Shown one piece after another: positions 1-7,928 of a stretch of 21,065 bases of DNA. The stretch is taken from positions 1 to 21,065 of the forward strand of contig JALQXU010000005.1 in the NCBI GenBank assembly GCA_023263045.1, given 5' to 3'. Origin of the DNA: Pontimonas sp. Its GTDB lineage: Bacteria; Actinomycetota; Actinomycetes; Actinomycetales; Microbacteriaceae. The stretch's first letter is position 1; every line of letters begins with the position of its first letter. A program made the translations under genes and the position numbers. A model generated the notes under the pieces. That model made no database searches and was not told the DNA's origin. It worked only from the letters and a program-made list of their open reading frames with translations.

Positions 1-571
1 TGGTCCCCCAGGACAATCCTGGTTGCTCGAGAAATTGCTCTATTTCTTCCCACACTCCTGGGTCTCCCTCAAAATCTTCGTAGTGCGGATGCCACTGCCA
101 GACCTCCTCGGGGGGATCTATCGCATCGACGGGAAGATGAAACACCCCTGTCGTGTCGATGCAGGCGATAGCACCCACTTCCACCATGTCATCTGGGGTC
201 ATGCGAGCGCTCTGCACAAGAAATCGGGATACGTCACTGGTGCCCACGGTGCGCAAAGAGTTGTCGACAAAGTGGGCAAAGCCCGACCGTTCTGTTTCCC
301 ACCACTCGGGTGACACAAGATTCTTCATCGTGGAGATATCGGTTGCCCCTGTTGACGTAATCGCATCCGAGACAGCGATGTAGCGCTCCACGGCCAGGCC
401 CGCGTGTTTTTCTGCATCGTCATAAAACCCTGCGGGAAGGCCACCAGGAATCAGCCCAAAGTTGATTTCAGAGGTGTCGGGTGACACCCCTGGAACAACG
501 GTTTCTGATTCCGCCATCCCACACCCGGTAAGCATGAGGACCGTCGCGATGAGGAGCGGGATAGCTTTCAT
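1..571 (-). CDS. Putative lipoprotein, 3' end beyond the window
   Basis: An open frame reads from an ATG at 571 to the left edge without a stop, giving about 190 residues. The N-terminus is a classic lipoprotein signal: Met-Lys, a hydrophobic stretch, then a lipobox LTGC with the cysteine near residue 17, so it should be lipidated and anchored on the outer face of the membrane. The mature part is acidic and Trp/Tyr-rich, with WWETE and WQWHPHYEDF stretches. I do not recognise a family. It follows the nitrilase gene by 56 bases on the same strand but has its own TANNNT box at 578-583, six bases before the ATG. That box favours this start, and no strong Shine-Dalgarno sequence is needed. The function is unknown; the lipoprotein call itself is fairly safe. 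Confidence 0.75.
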   Translation of the reverse strand, partial: MKAIPLLIATVLMLTGCGMAESETVVPGVSPDTSEINFGLIPGGLPAGFYDDAEKHAGLAVERYIAVSDAITSTGATDISTMKNLVSPEWWETERSGFAHFVDNSLRTVGTSDVSRFLVQSARMTPDDMVEVGAIACIDTTGVFHLPVDAIDPPEEVWQWHPHYEDFEGDPGVWEEIEQFLEQPGLSWGT

Positions 572-577
572 CCCTGG

Positions 578-583
578 AGCGTA
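578..583 (-). promoter_or_regulatory. -10 box TACGCT, leaderless-type, for the lipoprotein gene
   Basis: On the minus strand TACGCT is followed by the six bases CCAGGG and then the ATG at 571, so transcription should begin at or next to the start codon. No convincing -35 element is visible. It belongs to a recurring set in this window. Confidence 0.5.
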
Positions 584-627
584 CGAATACCACGTAGGTC
601 GGCGCAGAATTTCTCCACACCCTCGGT

Positions 628-1431
628 TTAGAGCTCGGTGACCTCGAATCGTCGAGCTTGAGACATCGGGTTGGACGCTCGGATGTCGCGAAGTACGTCG
701 GGCTCCAGAGTGGTGTGAAGAATCTCCGAGCTCTCCCCTGCTTTGACCTGAACGATGCCCCGGGGGTCAACACTCTGGGAGTGCCCTACCCCCTGGGGAA
801 CTGGGTGGTCACTTGCCACGACATAGCACTGGGTCTCGATGGCCCGCGCGGCCAGGAGGGTGTCAAAGTGGTGAGCCTTGCGGGGGCCTGGAACCCATTG
901 GGCTGGAACCACGATCACCTCCGCCCCGGCATCGACCAATCTCCGTGCAACCTCGGGGAATCGAAGGTCGTAGCAGGCCATCATGCCCACCGACATCCCC
1001 GCGATAGTCACCATCTGAGGGGAACTGAGGTTTCCCGGGCGAATCCAGGTCGATTCGCTGGCCCCAAAAGCGTCGTAGAGGTGAATCTTTTCTGCCCGGG
1101 CGAGGATTCCCTCCGGTCCCACCGCAATCTGCACGTTCGCGGGGAGTACATGGGAGTCCGAGCGCAGGAGAGCGCCCGCGATGATGACGATTCCGCCGTG
1201 TCGCTGGCTCAATGACACAAGCCCCTGGACAAATTCCCCGTCATCTGTTTCCGCGTGGGCCGCCCACTTCTCCCCCAAACCCGGGCTGAAAGCGTGCGAA
1301 TACTCGGGGAACACCACCAGGTGTGAGCCTGCGGAGGCCGCAGCGCCAACCCACGGCTCCATAGCCTCCAGGTTCTCGCTCGCAGTACCGTGCGGCGCAT
1401 ACTGCACCACGCTGACACCCAGAGCCGACAT
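628..1431 (-). CDS. Nitrilase-superfamily carbon-nitrogen hydrolase
   Basis: This 267-residue protein is a cytoplasmic amidase-type enzyme of the carbon-nitrogen hydrolase superfamily. It has the full catalytic triad: Glu43 in FPEY, Lys115 in KIHLYD and Cys153 in MACYDLRFPE. The DLRFPE run after the nucleophile and the length fit the NIT2/omega-amidase-like and deaminated-glutathione-amidase-like branches. Such enzymes cleave a small amide (for example alpha-ketoglutaramate or deaminated glutathione) by a Cys-acyl intermediate. The exact substrate cannot be read from the sequence. The start at 1431 is supported by a leaderless-type -10 box (1438-1443) and by the close upstream terminator of the initiator tRNA, so the gene probably forms its own unit. 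The lipoprotein gene downstream is on the same strand but has its own promoter-like box. Confidence 0.9.
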   Translation of the reverse strand: MSALGVSVVQYAPHGTASENLEAMEPWVGAAASAGSHLVVFPEYSHAFSPGLGEKWAAHAETDDGEFVQGLVSLSQRHGGIVIIAGALLRSDSHVLPANVQIAVGPEGILARAEKIHLYDAFGASESTWIRPGNLSSPQMVTIAGMSVGMMACYDLRFPEVARRLVDAGAEVIVVPAQWVPGPRKAHHFDTLLAARAIETQCYVVASDHPVPQGVGHSQSVDPRGIVQVKAGESSEILHTTLEPDVLRDIRASNPMSQARRFEVTEL

Positions 1432-1437
1432 GGACTA

Positions 1438-1443
1438 AGCCTA
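1438..1443 (-). promoter_or_regulatory. -10 box TAGGCT, leaderless-type, for the nitrilase gene
   Basis: TAGGCT on the minus strand is followed by TAGTCC and the ATG at 1431. It lies directly after the T-tract of the tRNA terminator, so any -35 contacts would fall inside the terminator hairpin. No recognisable -35 sequence is seen. Confidence 0.5.
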
Positions 1444-1449
1444 AAGCGC

Positions 1450-1481
1450 AAAAACAGAACCCCCTCCAAGGAGGGGGTTCT
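1450..1481 (-). terminator. Rho-independent terminator of the initiator tRNA
   Basis: Perfect 12-base inverted repeat: AGAACCCCCTCC at 1456-1467 and its complement at 1470-1481. On the minus strand it is followed by GTTTTTGCG, giving a T-tract at 1454-1450. It begins five bases after the CCA end of the tRNA, so it ends the minus-strand tRNA transcript. It is the only clear intrinsic terminator I found in the window. Confidence 0.88.
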
Positions 1482-1485
1482 GACG

Positions 1486-1562
1486 TGGTTGCGGGGGCAG
1501 GATTTGAACCTACGACCTCTGGGTTATGAGCCCAGCGAGCTACCGAACTGCTCCACCCCGCG
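1486..1562 (-). tRNA. Initiator tRNA-fMet (CAT)
   Basis: A 77-base cloverleaf on the minus strand. The acceptor arm is CGCGGGG paired with CCCCGCA, followed by discriminator A and an encoded CCA. The unpaired C1-A72 at the top of the acceptor stem marks initiator tRNA. So do the three consecutive G-C pairs in the anticodon stem (CTGGG-CTCATAA-CCCAG). The T-loop reads TTCAAAT. It decodes AUG at initiation after formylation. It follows the UPF0182 stop by 42 bases, a gap that holds a likely promoter of its own, and it has a strong terminator. Confidence 0.96.
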
Positions 1563-1573
1563 GCGAAGCACCC

Positions 1574-1603
1574 ATGCTAACACGCCAGGCGCCAGGCTGT
1601 CTC
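1574..1603 (-). promoter_or_regulatory. Probable promoter of the initiator tRNA
   Basis: On the minus strand GAGACA (1603-1598, four of six matches to TTGACA) is followed after 18 bases by TAGCAT (1579-1574). The predicted start is about five bases before the mature 5' end of the tRNA. It lies in the 42-base gap after the UPF0182 stop codon. Confidence 0.45.
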
Positions 1604-1604
1604 C

Positions 1605-4517
1605 CTACTGACTGAGCACCAGCGCCCATGAAAGGGCATCGGTCAGTCGCTGGTCAGCTTCTGCCGCGGCGACCAGGTCATTCGCGCGGTAAGCAGCCTC
1701 TCGATCGAGAAGCGCCTGACGAGCGTCAGCCAAGGCAGCCTGGAGCTCTGTGGAGATCACGATGCCGGTGTCTGGTTCAGCGTCCACTCCCGCATCCGTG
1801 TCGGGCTCTGGAGCCGGTGTGGGAGCAGGAGCCTCGTCCTGTGGCTCACTCGGTGCGGAGCTGCCATCCGAGTCTCCGGCTTGCGCACCCGAGTCACCCC
1901 CAAACAGGGCATCCAGTGCTTGATCCAGGGTGTCCTCAAAGGCAATCTTCTCGCCGAAGGACACCAGGATCTTCCTCAAGAGCGGGTAGGACGTGTCACC
2001 TGTGGAGCGCACATAGACCGGTTGCACGTAGAGCAAACCATCACCCACGGGCAAAGTAAGCAGGTTCCCCGAGATCACCTCGGTTTGACCTTGACGCAGC
2101 AGGTTCAACTGCTGACCCACGTTGGCATCCGAGTCGAACTGGGCTTGAACCTGACCAGGTCCAGGAACCGTGGTCTGCTTGGGCAAGCGGAGCAGGGTCA
2201 ACTTCCCGTAATCGTCGCCGTAATCGGAGTTGGCAGCCAGGTATCCATAGAGGACGTTCCTGGAGGCCTCACCGGTAGCGCGCGGGATAAACGTCGAATA
2301 CAGCGAGAACGAGGGGCTCTCGGATCCAGGAACCTGCATCGTCAGGTAGTACGCGGGCTGCAAACGCGGCGCCGCCGGGTTCGAGATGGGGTCGTTCGGA
2401 GTGACCCACTCGTCTTCACTGGAGTAGAAGGTTCCCGCGTCGGTCACGTGATAGGCACCCAGGATGCTCCTCTGGACTTTGAACAGGTCCGAGGGGTAAC
2501 GGATGTGATCGAGTAGTTGCTCGGTCATCTCCGACTGGGACTTCACACTCGCCGGGAAAATACGGTTCCACGCGGTCAGCAGCGGGTCCTCGGTGTCCCA
2601 GGCGTAGAGGGTGACCTCACCGGAGTACGCATCCACGGTGGCTTTGACGGAGTTGCGCATGTAGTTCACCGTGTCAAAGGCCAGCTGTGGGGTCGGGCGG
2701 TAGGTGTCGGCAATCGCTTCTGACACCTGCACCGGCGTGGAATAGGGGTAGTCAGCGCTCGTCGTGTAGCCATCCACAATCCACACGATCCGCCCATCGA
2801 CGACTGCCGGGTAGGGGTCGTTATCCAGCGTCAGGTAGGGGGCAACCTTTCCGACCCTGGTCGCAGGGTGGCGGTCATAGAGAATCTGGGAGTCACTGGA
2901 GATCGCATCCGAGAGGATGATTTGCTCGGACTGGAACTTCAGGGCGTACAGCAGCTGCTTGAACAGGTTGTCTAGCGCAGGACCACCATCACCGCTGAAG
3001 GTGTAGGTCGCGTTGTTTTCGTTCCCTTCACCACCGGAGGGGAAGTCGAGCTCGAGCGGGGTGGATCCTTCGGGGCCGCCCACAATCGAGTACTCGGGTG
3101 AGTTCTCACCAAAGTAGATGCGGGGCTCGTACTCACCCAAGGTTTCTGAGACAGGAATCCCGGACTCAATGAATCGCGGCTGACCGTCCTCGGTTCTCTG
3201 GTTTCCATACGCCGCAACCAGCCCGTACCCGTGGGTGTAAACGATGGTGTTGTTGTACCAGGACTGAGAGTTCAGACCATCGAGGTTAATTTCACGAACC
3301 GCGAGCACCGTGTCGGTCCGCTCACCGTTGACGTCGTAGCGCCCCACATCGAGGTAGGTCGGGAAGCGGTAGTACTGACGGAACTGTTCGAGCTGGGCGA
3401 AGGCATCGGTCACCAGCGCAGGATCGATGATGCGAATGTTCGCCGTAGTTTCCGCGTCCGCACGAAGCGCACCCGCAGACGTGTCCGTCGAAGCCTCGTA
3501 GGCGATTTCGACGACGTCGGAAACCCCGTAGGCATCCCTCGTGGCTTCGATGTTGCGCTCAATGAACTGAGCCTCGAGTGTCCTCGCGCTGGGGTCCACC
3601 TGGAAGCGCTGAATCAGTGCGGGGTAAGCAAGGCCCAGGACCAAACCGGACACCAAATACAGCGCGGTTCCCACCACCGCGAGGCGCCAGCGACCGACAA
3701 TGGCGGTCACCAGGAACAACAGCGCCACCAACACCGCAATCGCAGCCATGATCGCGCGCGCCGGGATGGTCGCATTTGCTTCGGTAAAGCCCGCACCAAA
3801 CGCGAGGAACCCGCCACTGGGAGACACAAGGGCCTCATACTGCTGGAGCCACAGGTTGACGGCTTGGGCGGCGAAGTAGAGAACACCAATAACAGCGAGC
3901 TGGACTCGCATCGTGCGAGAGATGCGGACCTCGCGCCCGGTGACGGCAAGAGATCCGTAGAGGAACCCAGTTGCTGCGGCACCCACCGCCGAGAGAACCA
4001 GGATGGTCGAGACATAAGAGATCACGGCCGAATACACCGGGAGCTCGAAAATGTAGAAGCCGACATCGAGGCCGAACTCCGGATCAGTGGTCCCAAAAGG
4101 CTCACGGTTCATCCACAGCAAAAACTGCGGCCAGGTGTTCGCTGAGCCCAAACCGGAGAACAACGCGAGCAACGCCGGGATTCCGAGCATCGCTACGCGA
4201 CGGATGGGGTCAATGATCTGGCGATACCGGTCGAGTTCGTTGGAGAGCTTCGCATAGACGGGTCGGAATCGATACGCGAGGTTGATGCTCAACCAGACCG
4301 GAACAAACATGGTGATAAAGCCGATGAGGAACATCGCGACCGAACCACCCCAGGTAGTCAGCAGAACCTCGAGATATCCCACCTGGTCAAACCACAACAC
4401 CTCGGTGTAGAGCGAGGAGAAAAGGAAGAACCCTCCCAACACGATGGCGAGGATGACGACCGTGATGATCAACGGAAGTCGGCGACGATCAAAGAGCTGC
4501 GGTGTGACTTGAGACAC
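1605..4517 (-). CDS. UPF0182 family large membrane protein (Rv3193c-like)
   Basis: A 970-residue protein of the UPF0182 family, a broadly conserved actinobacterial membrane protein of unknown biochemical role. The N-terminal third holds about seven membrane segments (near residues 16-36, 53-78, 108-126, 160-187, 205-221, 250-270 and 276-297), with the family-typical VLWFDQVGY after the first. A large, presumably extracellular, domain follows. Residues about 874-915 form a Pro/Glu/Asp/Ala-rich low-complexity linker, then an Ala/Glu-rich helix (about 924-970) that could be a coiled coil. The GTG start is chosen because it directly precedes the first membrane segment and has AAGGAGAG upstream (core GGAGAG about ten bases away). 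It lies downstream of the PDZ protease gene on the same strand, the pairing seen in mycobacteria. The family call is firm; the function is unknown. Confidence 0.93.
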   Translation of the reverse strand: MSQVTPQLFDRRRLPLIITVVILAIVLGGFFLFSSLYTEVLWFDQVGYLEVLLTTWGGSVAMFLIGFITMFVPVWLSINLAYRFRPVYAKLSNELDRYRQIIDPIRRVAMLGIPALLALFSGLGSANTWPQFLLWMNREPFGTTDPEFGLDVGFYIFELPVYSAVISYVSTILVLSAVGAAATGFLYGSLAVTGREVRISRTMRVQLAVIGVLYFAAQAVNLWLQQYEALVSPSGGFLAFGAGFTEANATIPARAIMAAIAVLVALLFLVTAIVGRWRLAVVGTALYLVSGLVLGLAYPALIQRFQVDPSARTLEAQFIERNIEATRDAYGVSDVVEIAYEASTDTSAGALRADAETTANIRIIDPALVTDAFAQLEQFRQYYRFPTYLDVGRYDVNGERTDTVLAVREINLDGLNSQSWYNNTIVYTHGYGLVAAYGNQRTEDGQPRFIESGIPVSETLGEYEPRIYFGENSPEYSIVGGPEGSTPLELDFPSGGEGNENNATYTFSGDGGPALDNLFKQLLYALKFQSEQIILSDAISSDSQILYDRHPATRVGKVAPYLTLDNDPYPAVVDGRIVWIVDGYTTSADYPYSTPVQVSEAIADTYRPTPQLAFDTVNYMRNSVKATVDAYSGEVTLYAWDTEDPLLTAWNRIFPASVKSQSEMTEQLLDHIRYPSDLFKVQRSILGAYHVTDAGTFYSSEDEWVTPNDPISNPAAPRLQPAYYLTMQVPGSESPSFSLYSTFIPRATGEASRNVLYGYLAANSDYGDDYGKLTLLRLPKQTTVPGPGQVQAQFDSDANVGQQLNLLRQGQTEVISGNLLTLPVGDGLLYVQPVYVRSTGDTSYPLLRKILVSFGEKIAFEDTLDQALDALFGGDSGAQAGDSDGSSAPSEPQDEAPAPTPAPEPDTDAGVDAEPDTGIVISTELQAALADARQALLDREAAYRANDLVAAAEADQRLTDALSWALVLSQ

Positions 4518-4553
4518 GAGTGAATTACTCTCCTTGGCGGGACGGGAGCCCTC

Positions 4554-4559
4554 AGTCTA
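4554..4559 (-). promoter_or_regulatory. -10 box TAGACT for the UPF0182 gene
   Basis: TAGACT on the minus strand lies in the 63-base gap behind the protease gene. It would give a leader of about 30 bases containing AAGGAGAG (about 4537-4530) before the GTG at 4517. The same hexamer at a similar distance precedes the DEAD-box gene. The -35 is unclear, and read-through from the protease gene is also possible. Confidence 0.38.
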
Positions 4560-4580
4560 CAAACAGTGGCTGAGCGATTG

Positions 4581-5681
4581 CTAAGACCCCGGGCAGCTCG
4601 CCAGGGCGCCACCGGTCTGGATGGCATCGAGTGCCTCGATCGCATCCTCGAGGGTGGCAACCGGAATCACGGTTAGGTCCTCGGGAACGTGACCCACCAG
4701 GTCCGGGCAGTTATCGGCGGGCGCCAAGAACCACGAGGCTCCATCCTCGAGGGCTCCCTGCATCTTGTGGCGAATACCACCGATCGGCCCGATGGTTCCC
4801 TGGGCATCAATGGTGCCGGTTCCGGCAATAACCTGGCCCTCCGTGAGGTCCTCCTCCGTCATTTTTTCGACGATGCCGAGGGCAAACATCAATCCCGCAC
4901 TGGGTCCCCCGACGTTCTCAAGTGCAATATCAACCTCGAGCGGAAAGTCGTAGGTTCCCGATACGAGAATTCCCACCATCGGTACTCGCTCGGTGCCCTC
5001 TGACATACGAGGAAGAACCTGGACGTCCACCACCGCGCCCTCGCGCTCCACCGTGATGGTCATGGGATCGATTACTCCAGAGTCTGCGATCATTTCGCGC
5101 AACCCACTGACAGTTTCGACCGACATCCCATTCGCCGCGACGATGACGTCCCCCGGAAGTAGCACACCCTCACTGGGTCCGCCCTCCAGAGCCTGCGACA
5201 CGACCATCCTGCTGGTGTAAGCAATGCCCAGATAGTCCAACGCTGCGGCGACAGCTTCTTGCTGAGAGTTCTCCATCTCGATGGCGGCCGCTTCGCGGTT
5301 TTGCTCCACCGACACGCCTGGAGGGTAGGCAACATCCACGGGTATCACGGTGCGGTGGGGGTCAAACCATCCCTGCAAAACGTCCAGCCAACCCGGCAGG
5401 CTCTCCGGGTTGCCAGACCGCGTGACGGTGGTCAGAAGGAGCGATCCGGTCGAGTCAAACGTGTCCTCTCCGGAGATGAGGATGAGCTCCATGTCCTCGT
5501 CACCCACGCTCACTGATCCCAACGTGTCATAGGTGGGCCCGGGGTTATCAATGACGTAGGGAGCGGGAAAGAACGACAGACCGAGCACGATGGCCCCGGT
5601 CAGACCCAGCATCAACCAACCGGCAACACGCGAGCGCCGCTGAACCTGGTCCGAGGGGTCCTCGGTCTCATAGATGGCCAC
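4581..5681 (-). CDS. Membrane-anchored PDZ and Lon-like (S16) serine protease (Rv3194c-like)
   Basis: An envelope protease with one N-terminal membrane anchor and its catalytic part outside the cytoplasm. With a GTG start at 5681 it has 366 residues: membrane segment about 17-40, then the PAPYVIDNPGPTYDTLG signature, a PDZ domain about 150-225 (LEGGPSEGVLLPGDVI), and a Lon-type protease domain. The Ser-Lys dyad is Ser261 in GGPSAG and Lys306 in GIRHKMQGA. It lacks the AAA module of true Lon. The same frame stays open to a GTG at 5762, with other starts at 5720 and 5714. I prefer 5681 because GGGAG lies five bases upstream and a -10 box at 5710-5715 would otherwise fall inside or next to the coding start. 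Homologues lie beside UPF0182, so a joint envelope role is possible but not shown here. Substrates are unknown. Confidence 0.88.
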   Translation of the reverse strand: MAIYETEDPSDQVQRRSRVAGWLMLGLTGAIVLGLSFFPAPYVIDNPGPTYDTLGSVSVGDEDMELILISGEDTFDSTGSLLLTTVTRSGNPESLPGWLDVLQGWFDPHRTVIPVDVAYPPGVSVEQNREAAAIEMENSQQEAVAAALDYLGIAYTSRMVVSQALEGGPSEGVLLPGDVIVAANGMSVETVSGLREMIADSGVIDPMTITVEREGAVVDVQVLPRMSEGTERVPMVGILVSGTYDFPLEVDIALENVGGPSAGLMFALGIVEKMTEEDLTEGQVIAGTGTIDAQGTIGPIGGIRHKMQGALEDGASWFLAPADNCPDLVGHVPEDLTVIPVATLEDAIEALDAIQTGGALASCPGS

Positions 5682-5709
5682 ATGTGCTCCCGGGTCGACT
5701 AACCGGGTC

Positions 5710-5715
5710 AGCATA
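5710..5715 (-). promoter_or_regulatory. Possible -10 box TATGCT for the PDZ protease gene
   Basis: TATGCT on the minus strand would start transcription near 5703, giving a leader of about 22 bases with GGGAG five bases before the GTG at 5681. It is the only TANNNT between the divergent protease and DUF2342 genes that fits this direction. It would be excluded if translation starts at 5714, 5720 or 5762. Confidence 0.3.
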
Positions 5716-5776
5716 GCCACGGAATCCTGGAACAAGCCGTTAGCGAAATCATCCCCCGTCACGAGGAACCGGCTTG

Positions 5777-5782
5777 TACCGT
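5777..5782 (+). promoter_or_regulatory. -10 box TACCGT, leaderless-type, for the DUF2342 gene
   Basis: TACCGT is followed by GGGGAC and then the ATG at 5789. The position argues for the ATG over the in-frame TTG at 5774, which precedes the box. Confidence 0.5.
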
Positions 5783-5788
5783 GGGGAC

Positions 5789-7132
5789 ATGGCTGATGAC
5801 TCTGAGTCTGACCCGCGCTTTGGCGACGAGGAGTGGATGAAGGAAGCCTTCCGTAAGTTCCTCAGCGGCGACGAGACGTTCAACCCGGAAGAGCTCATGA
5901 AAGCAGCCGGAATCAATGTCTCCCCCGACGAGCTCCGCGCCATGATTACTCAGCTGGGGTCCTCGTTTGCTCCAGGTGGTGCTCTCAAACCCCATGCATC
6001 CAGGGATCATGCCGTGTCGGTTGCCTCGGAGGGTGCCCTGCCTCTCGATCCGGCAACGAGAGAAGCACTCCACCAGGCTGCCGGCGTCGCAAGCCTGTGG
6101 CTAACAGAAGTATCTGACGTCGCAGAACTGCCGGAAACCCCGTTGATTGGCACCCGGGCAGAATGGGCACGAACAACCCTTCCGGTGTGGGAAGAGATTG
6201 CGGACCCCGTAGCCATCGCCATTCCTCGGGCGATTTCGCAGATGATGGCTTCTCAAGCCCCCGAAGACATGCAGGGCCTCATCAGTGGCATGAGTGGACC
6301 CATGGAGCAGGTTTCGAAAAGCCTCTTCACTATGCAACTCGCCGGTGTCGTCGGGAAACTCTCCGGCGAAGTTCTCTCGGGCGGCGACATCGGAATTCCG
6401 CTGGTCAGCGGAAGCAACGAATACGACGTCAAAGCGTTCCTCCTCGCCCAAAACATGAGAGCGTTCTCCCACGATCTCGATGTTCCTCAGGAAGAGGCAG
6501 ATATCTATCTCGCCACCCGAGAGATCGCCCACGCCAGGCTCTTCCGACACGCAAAATGGCTTCGCCTCCACATCATGAGTGCGATTCACGACTTCGCCGG
6601 TGGCATCAGTATTGATCTCTCGCGGGTGATGGAACTCGCCGACGACTTCGACCCGATGAATGCCGAAGCCATGAAAGAACTCTTGACCACTGGAGCCCTC
6701 CTGCCCGAGCGCACCGAGGAGCAAAACCGCGCTCTCGAGAGACTGGAGGGCATGCTGGCGCTCATCGAAGGATGGGTTGACCACGTGACGGGTCTCGCCA
6801 CGGCCCGGCTTCCAAAATCCGGCGCACTGGGTGAAGCCATCCGTCGCCGTCGAGCCAGTGGGGGTCCCGCGGAGCACGCTTTTGCAACACTCGTGGGACT
6901 AGAGCTTCGACCCCGAAAGCTCCGTGAAGCCAGCGCTCTGTGGGCCGCGGTGCATCAGGAGTTGGGTTCACCCGCGAGAGATGAACTCTGGCGGCACCCG
7001 GACACTCTCCCCACGCTCGAAGACCTCGATAACCCCGCAGGCTTCCTACAGCGGGTCGCCGAACCTCCTCAGGATGACGAGTTTGACCAAGCACTGCGCG
7101 ACCTACTGGACGAGGAGCCACCCGCGTCCTAG
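5789..7132 (+). CDS. DUF2342 zincin-like protein (putative zinc-dependent metalloprotease, Rv3195-like)
   Basis: A 447-residue soluble protein of the actinobacterial DUF2342 family, often labelled zinc-dependent metalloprotease or putative hydrolase. Residues 244-252 read REIAHARLF, an ExxH core (Glu245, His248) where a classical zincin would have HExxH, so the first His is Arg. About 80 residues later EGWVDH (327-332) offers a candidate third ligand. The N-terminus is acidic and probably disordered. No signal peptide or membrane segment is seen. The ATG start fits the leaderless-type box just upstream; an in-frame TTG exists 15 bases earlier. It is divergent from the PDZ protease, and the cyclodehydratase-like gene follows after 49 bases on the same strand, probably as one operon. 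Protease activity is inferred from the family label, not demonstrated. Confidence 0.88.
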   Translation: MADDSESDPRFGDEEWMKEAFRKFLSGDETFNPEELMKAAGINVSPDELRAMITQLGSSFAPGGALKPHASRDHAVSVASEGALPLDPATREALHQAAGVASLWLTEVSDVAELPETPLIGTRAEWARTTLPVWEEIADPVAIAIPRAISQMMASQAPEDMQGLISGMSGPMEQVSKSLFTMQLAGVVGKLSGEVLSGGDIGIPLVSGSNEYDVKAFLLAQNMRAFSHDLDVPQEEADIYLATREIAHARLFRHAKWLRLHIMSAIHDFAGGISIDLSRVMELADDFDPMNAEAMKELLTTGALLPERTEEQNRALERLEGMLALIEGWVDHVTGLATARLPKSGALGEAIRRRRASGGPAEHAFATLVGLELRPRKLREASALWAAVHQELGSPARDELWRHPDTLPTLEDLDNPAGFLQRVAEPPQDDEFDQALRDLLDEEPPAS

Positions 7133-7181
7133 GTGTGGATAAGTTTGCCGGGCGCGATGCGTCTTCCGCAACGATGACCGC

Positions 7182-7928
7182 ATGCCCCGACTGCTCCACC
7201 TCGACCCTTCCCTCCCCGTGGTGTGGCGGTCCCCCACCAGTTTCCAAATCGGGGTGGATTTACCTCTAGCCGTCGTCGAATCAGTCGATCAGCGCTACCT
7301 CCCCGTCCTCGCAGCTCTCCTTAGCGGGATAAGTGCCGAGGGGGTCGACGCCATCGCCTCCCACGAGGGCCTCGAGCCAGCCGACACCGCTCTCTTTCTC
7401 AACCAGCTCTCGGCAGCCCTAGACGCTCGCGCTCCCAGCCCTCTGCCCCTGATTCGTATCACCGGATCTACTTCTCACCTTCAGGCCTTTGCTCGGGTCT
7501 TGCTGGATCTTGGCTATCGGGAATCGCGGGCGGCCGAGGAAGCGGTGTTGGTTTCGTCGTTTGTCATGTCACCCTCCGCATATCACCCCTGGCTTGCCGA
7601 TGACATCGCTCACACTCCTGTGATCATGGGCGACCAAGCCATCACCATCGGTCCGCGGGTCACCCCGGGACAAGGACCCTGTCTGCATTGTGTCTGGGAC
7701 AATGCCGTGCAGCGTGATGAGGCGTGGCTGGCCATGGCCTCTCAGTTGTCAACTCTGAGTGCAGCGACCGATACCCCGGCCTTCCATGCGCTCGCGGCAT
7801 GGCACACCAGGGATCTCCTACGAGCAAACACCCCTGGGCTGGTCTATCGCATCGATCGCTACACCCAGGAGCACACCACACGCGAGGAAGAACCGTCTGC
7901 GTCGTGTTTGTGTCGCTCGCTGGATTAG
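7182..7928 (+). CDS. Orphan cyclodehydratase-like (TOMM leader-binding type) zinc protein, Rv3196-like
   Basis: A 248-residue protein. The N-terminus (about 15-60: WRSPTSFQIGVD then a helical stretch) resembles the winged-helix region of Ocin-ThiF/cyclodehydratase C-protein relatives. The middle is a degenerate E1-like fold with no GxGxxG nucleotide loop that I can see. The C-terminal half has GPCLHC (Cys167, Cys170), an acidic/Trp-rich helix, and CLC near the end (Cys242, Cys244). These four cysteines match the zinc site of E1-like and TOMM proteins. TOMM proteins normally present a precursor peptide to a YcaO enzyme, but no YcaO or precursor is visible here. Actinobacterial Rv3196-type homologues share this orphan setting next to DUF2342. 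A near-match AACGAT lies six bases before the ATG. The stop overlaps that of uvrD2. The role is unknown. Confidence 0.78.
   Translation: MPRLLHLDPSLPVVWRSPTSFQIGVDLPLAVVESVDQRYLPVLAALLSGISAEGVDAIASHEGLEPADTALFLNQLSAALDARAPSPLPLIRITGSTSHLQAFARVLLDLGYRESRAAEEAVLVSSFVMSPSAYHPWLADDIAHTPVIMGDQAITIGPRVTPGQGPCLHCVWDNAVQRDEAWLAMASQLSTLSAATDTPAFHALAAWHTRDLLRANTPGLVYRIDRYTQEHTTREEEPSASCLCRSLD

Noticed and set aside
1450..1481. Attenuator or riboswitch in front of the nitrilase gene
   Set aside because: The hairpin with T-tract begins five bases after the tRNA 3' end and has no alternative pairing partner that I can see; a plain tRNA terminator explains it.
3231..4145. A 304-codon open frame on the plus strand inside the UPF0182 gene
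   Set aside because: It is antisense to membrane segments of a well-supported gene, and its Arg/His/Gly-rich composition is typical of a GC-rich shadow frame.
6101..6877. A 258-codon minus-strand frame across the DUF2342 gene
   Set aside because: It mirrors the codons of the real gene, has no domain-like pattern and no promoter or ribosome site of its own.
5777..7928. A ribosomal peptide (TOMM) biosynthesis cluster
   Set aside because: Only the cyclodehydratase-like protein is present; there is no YcaO, dehydrogenase, precursor peptide or exporter, and the pair is a general actinobacterial arrangement.
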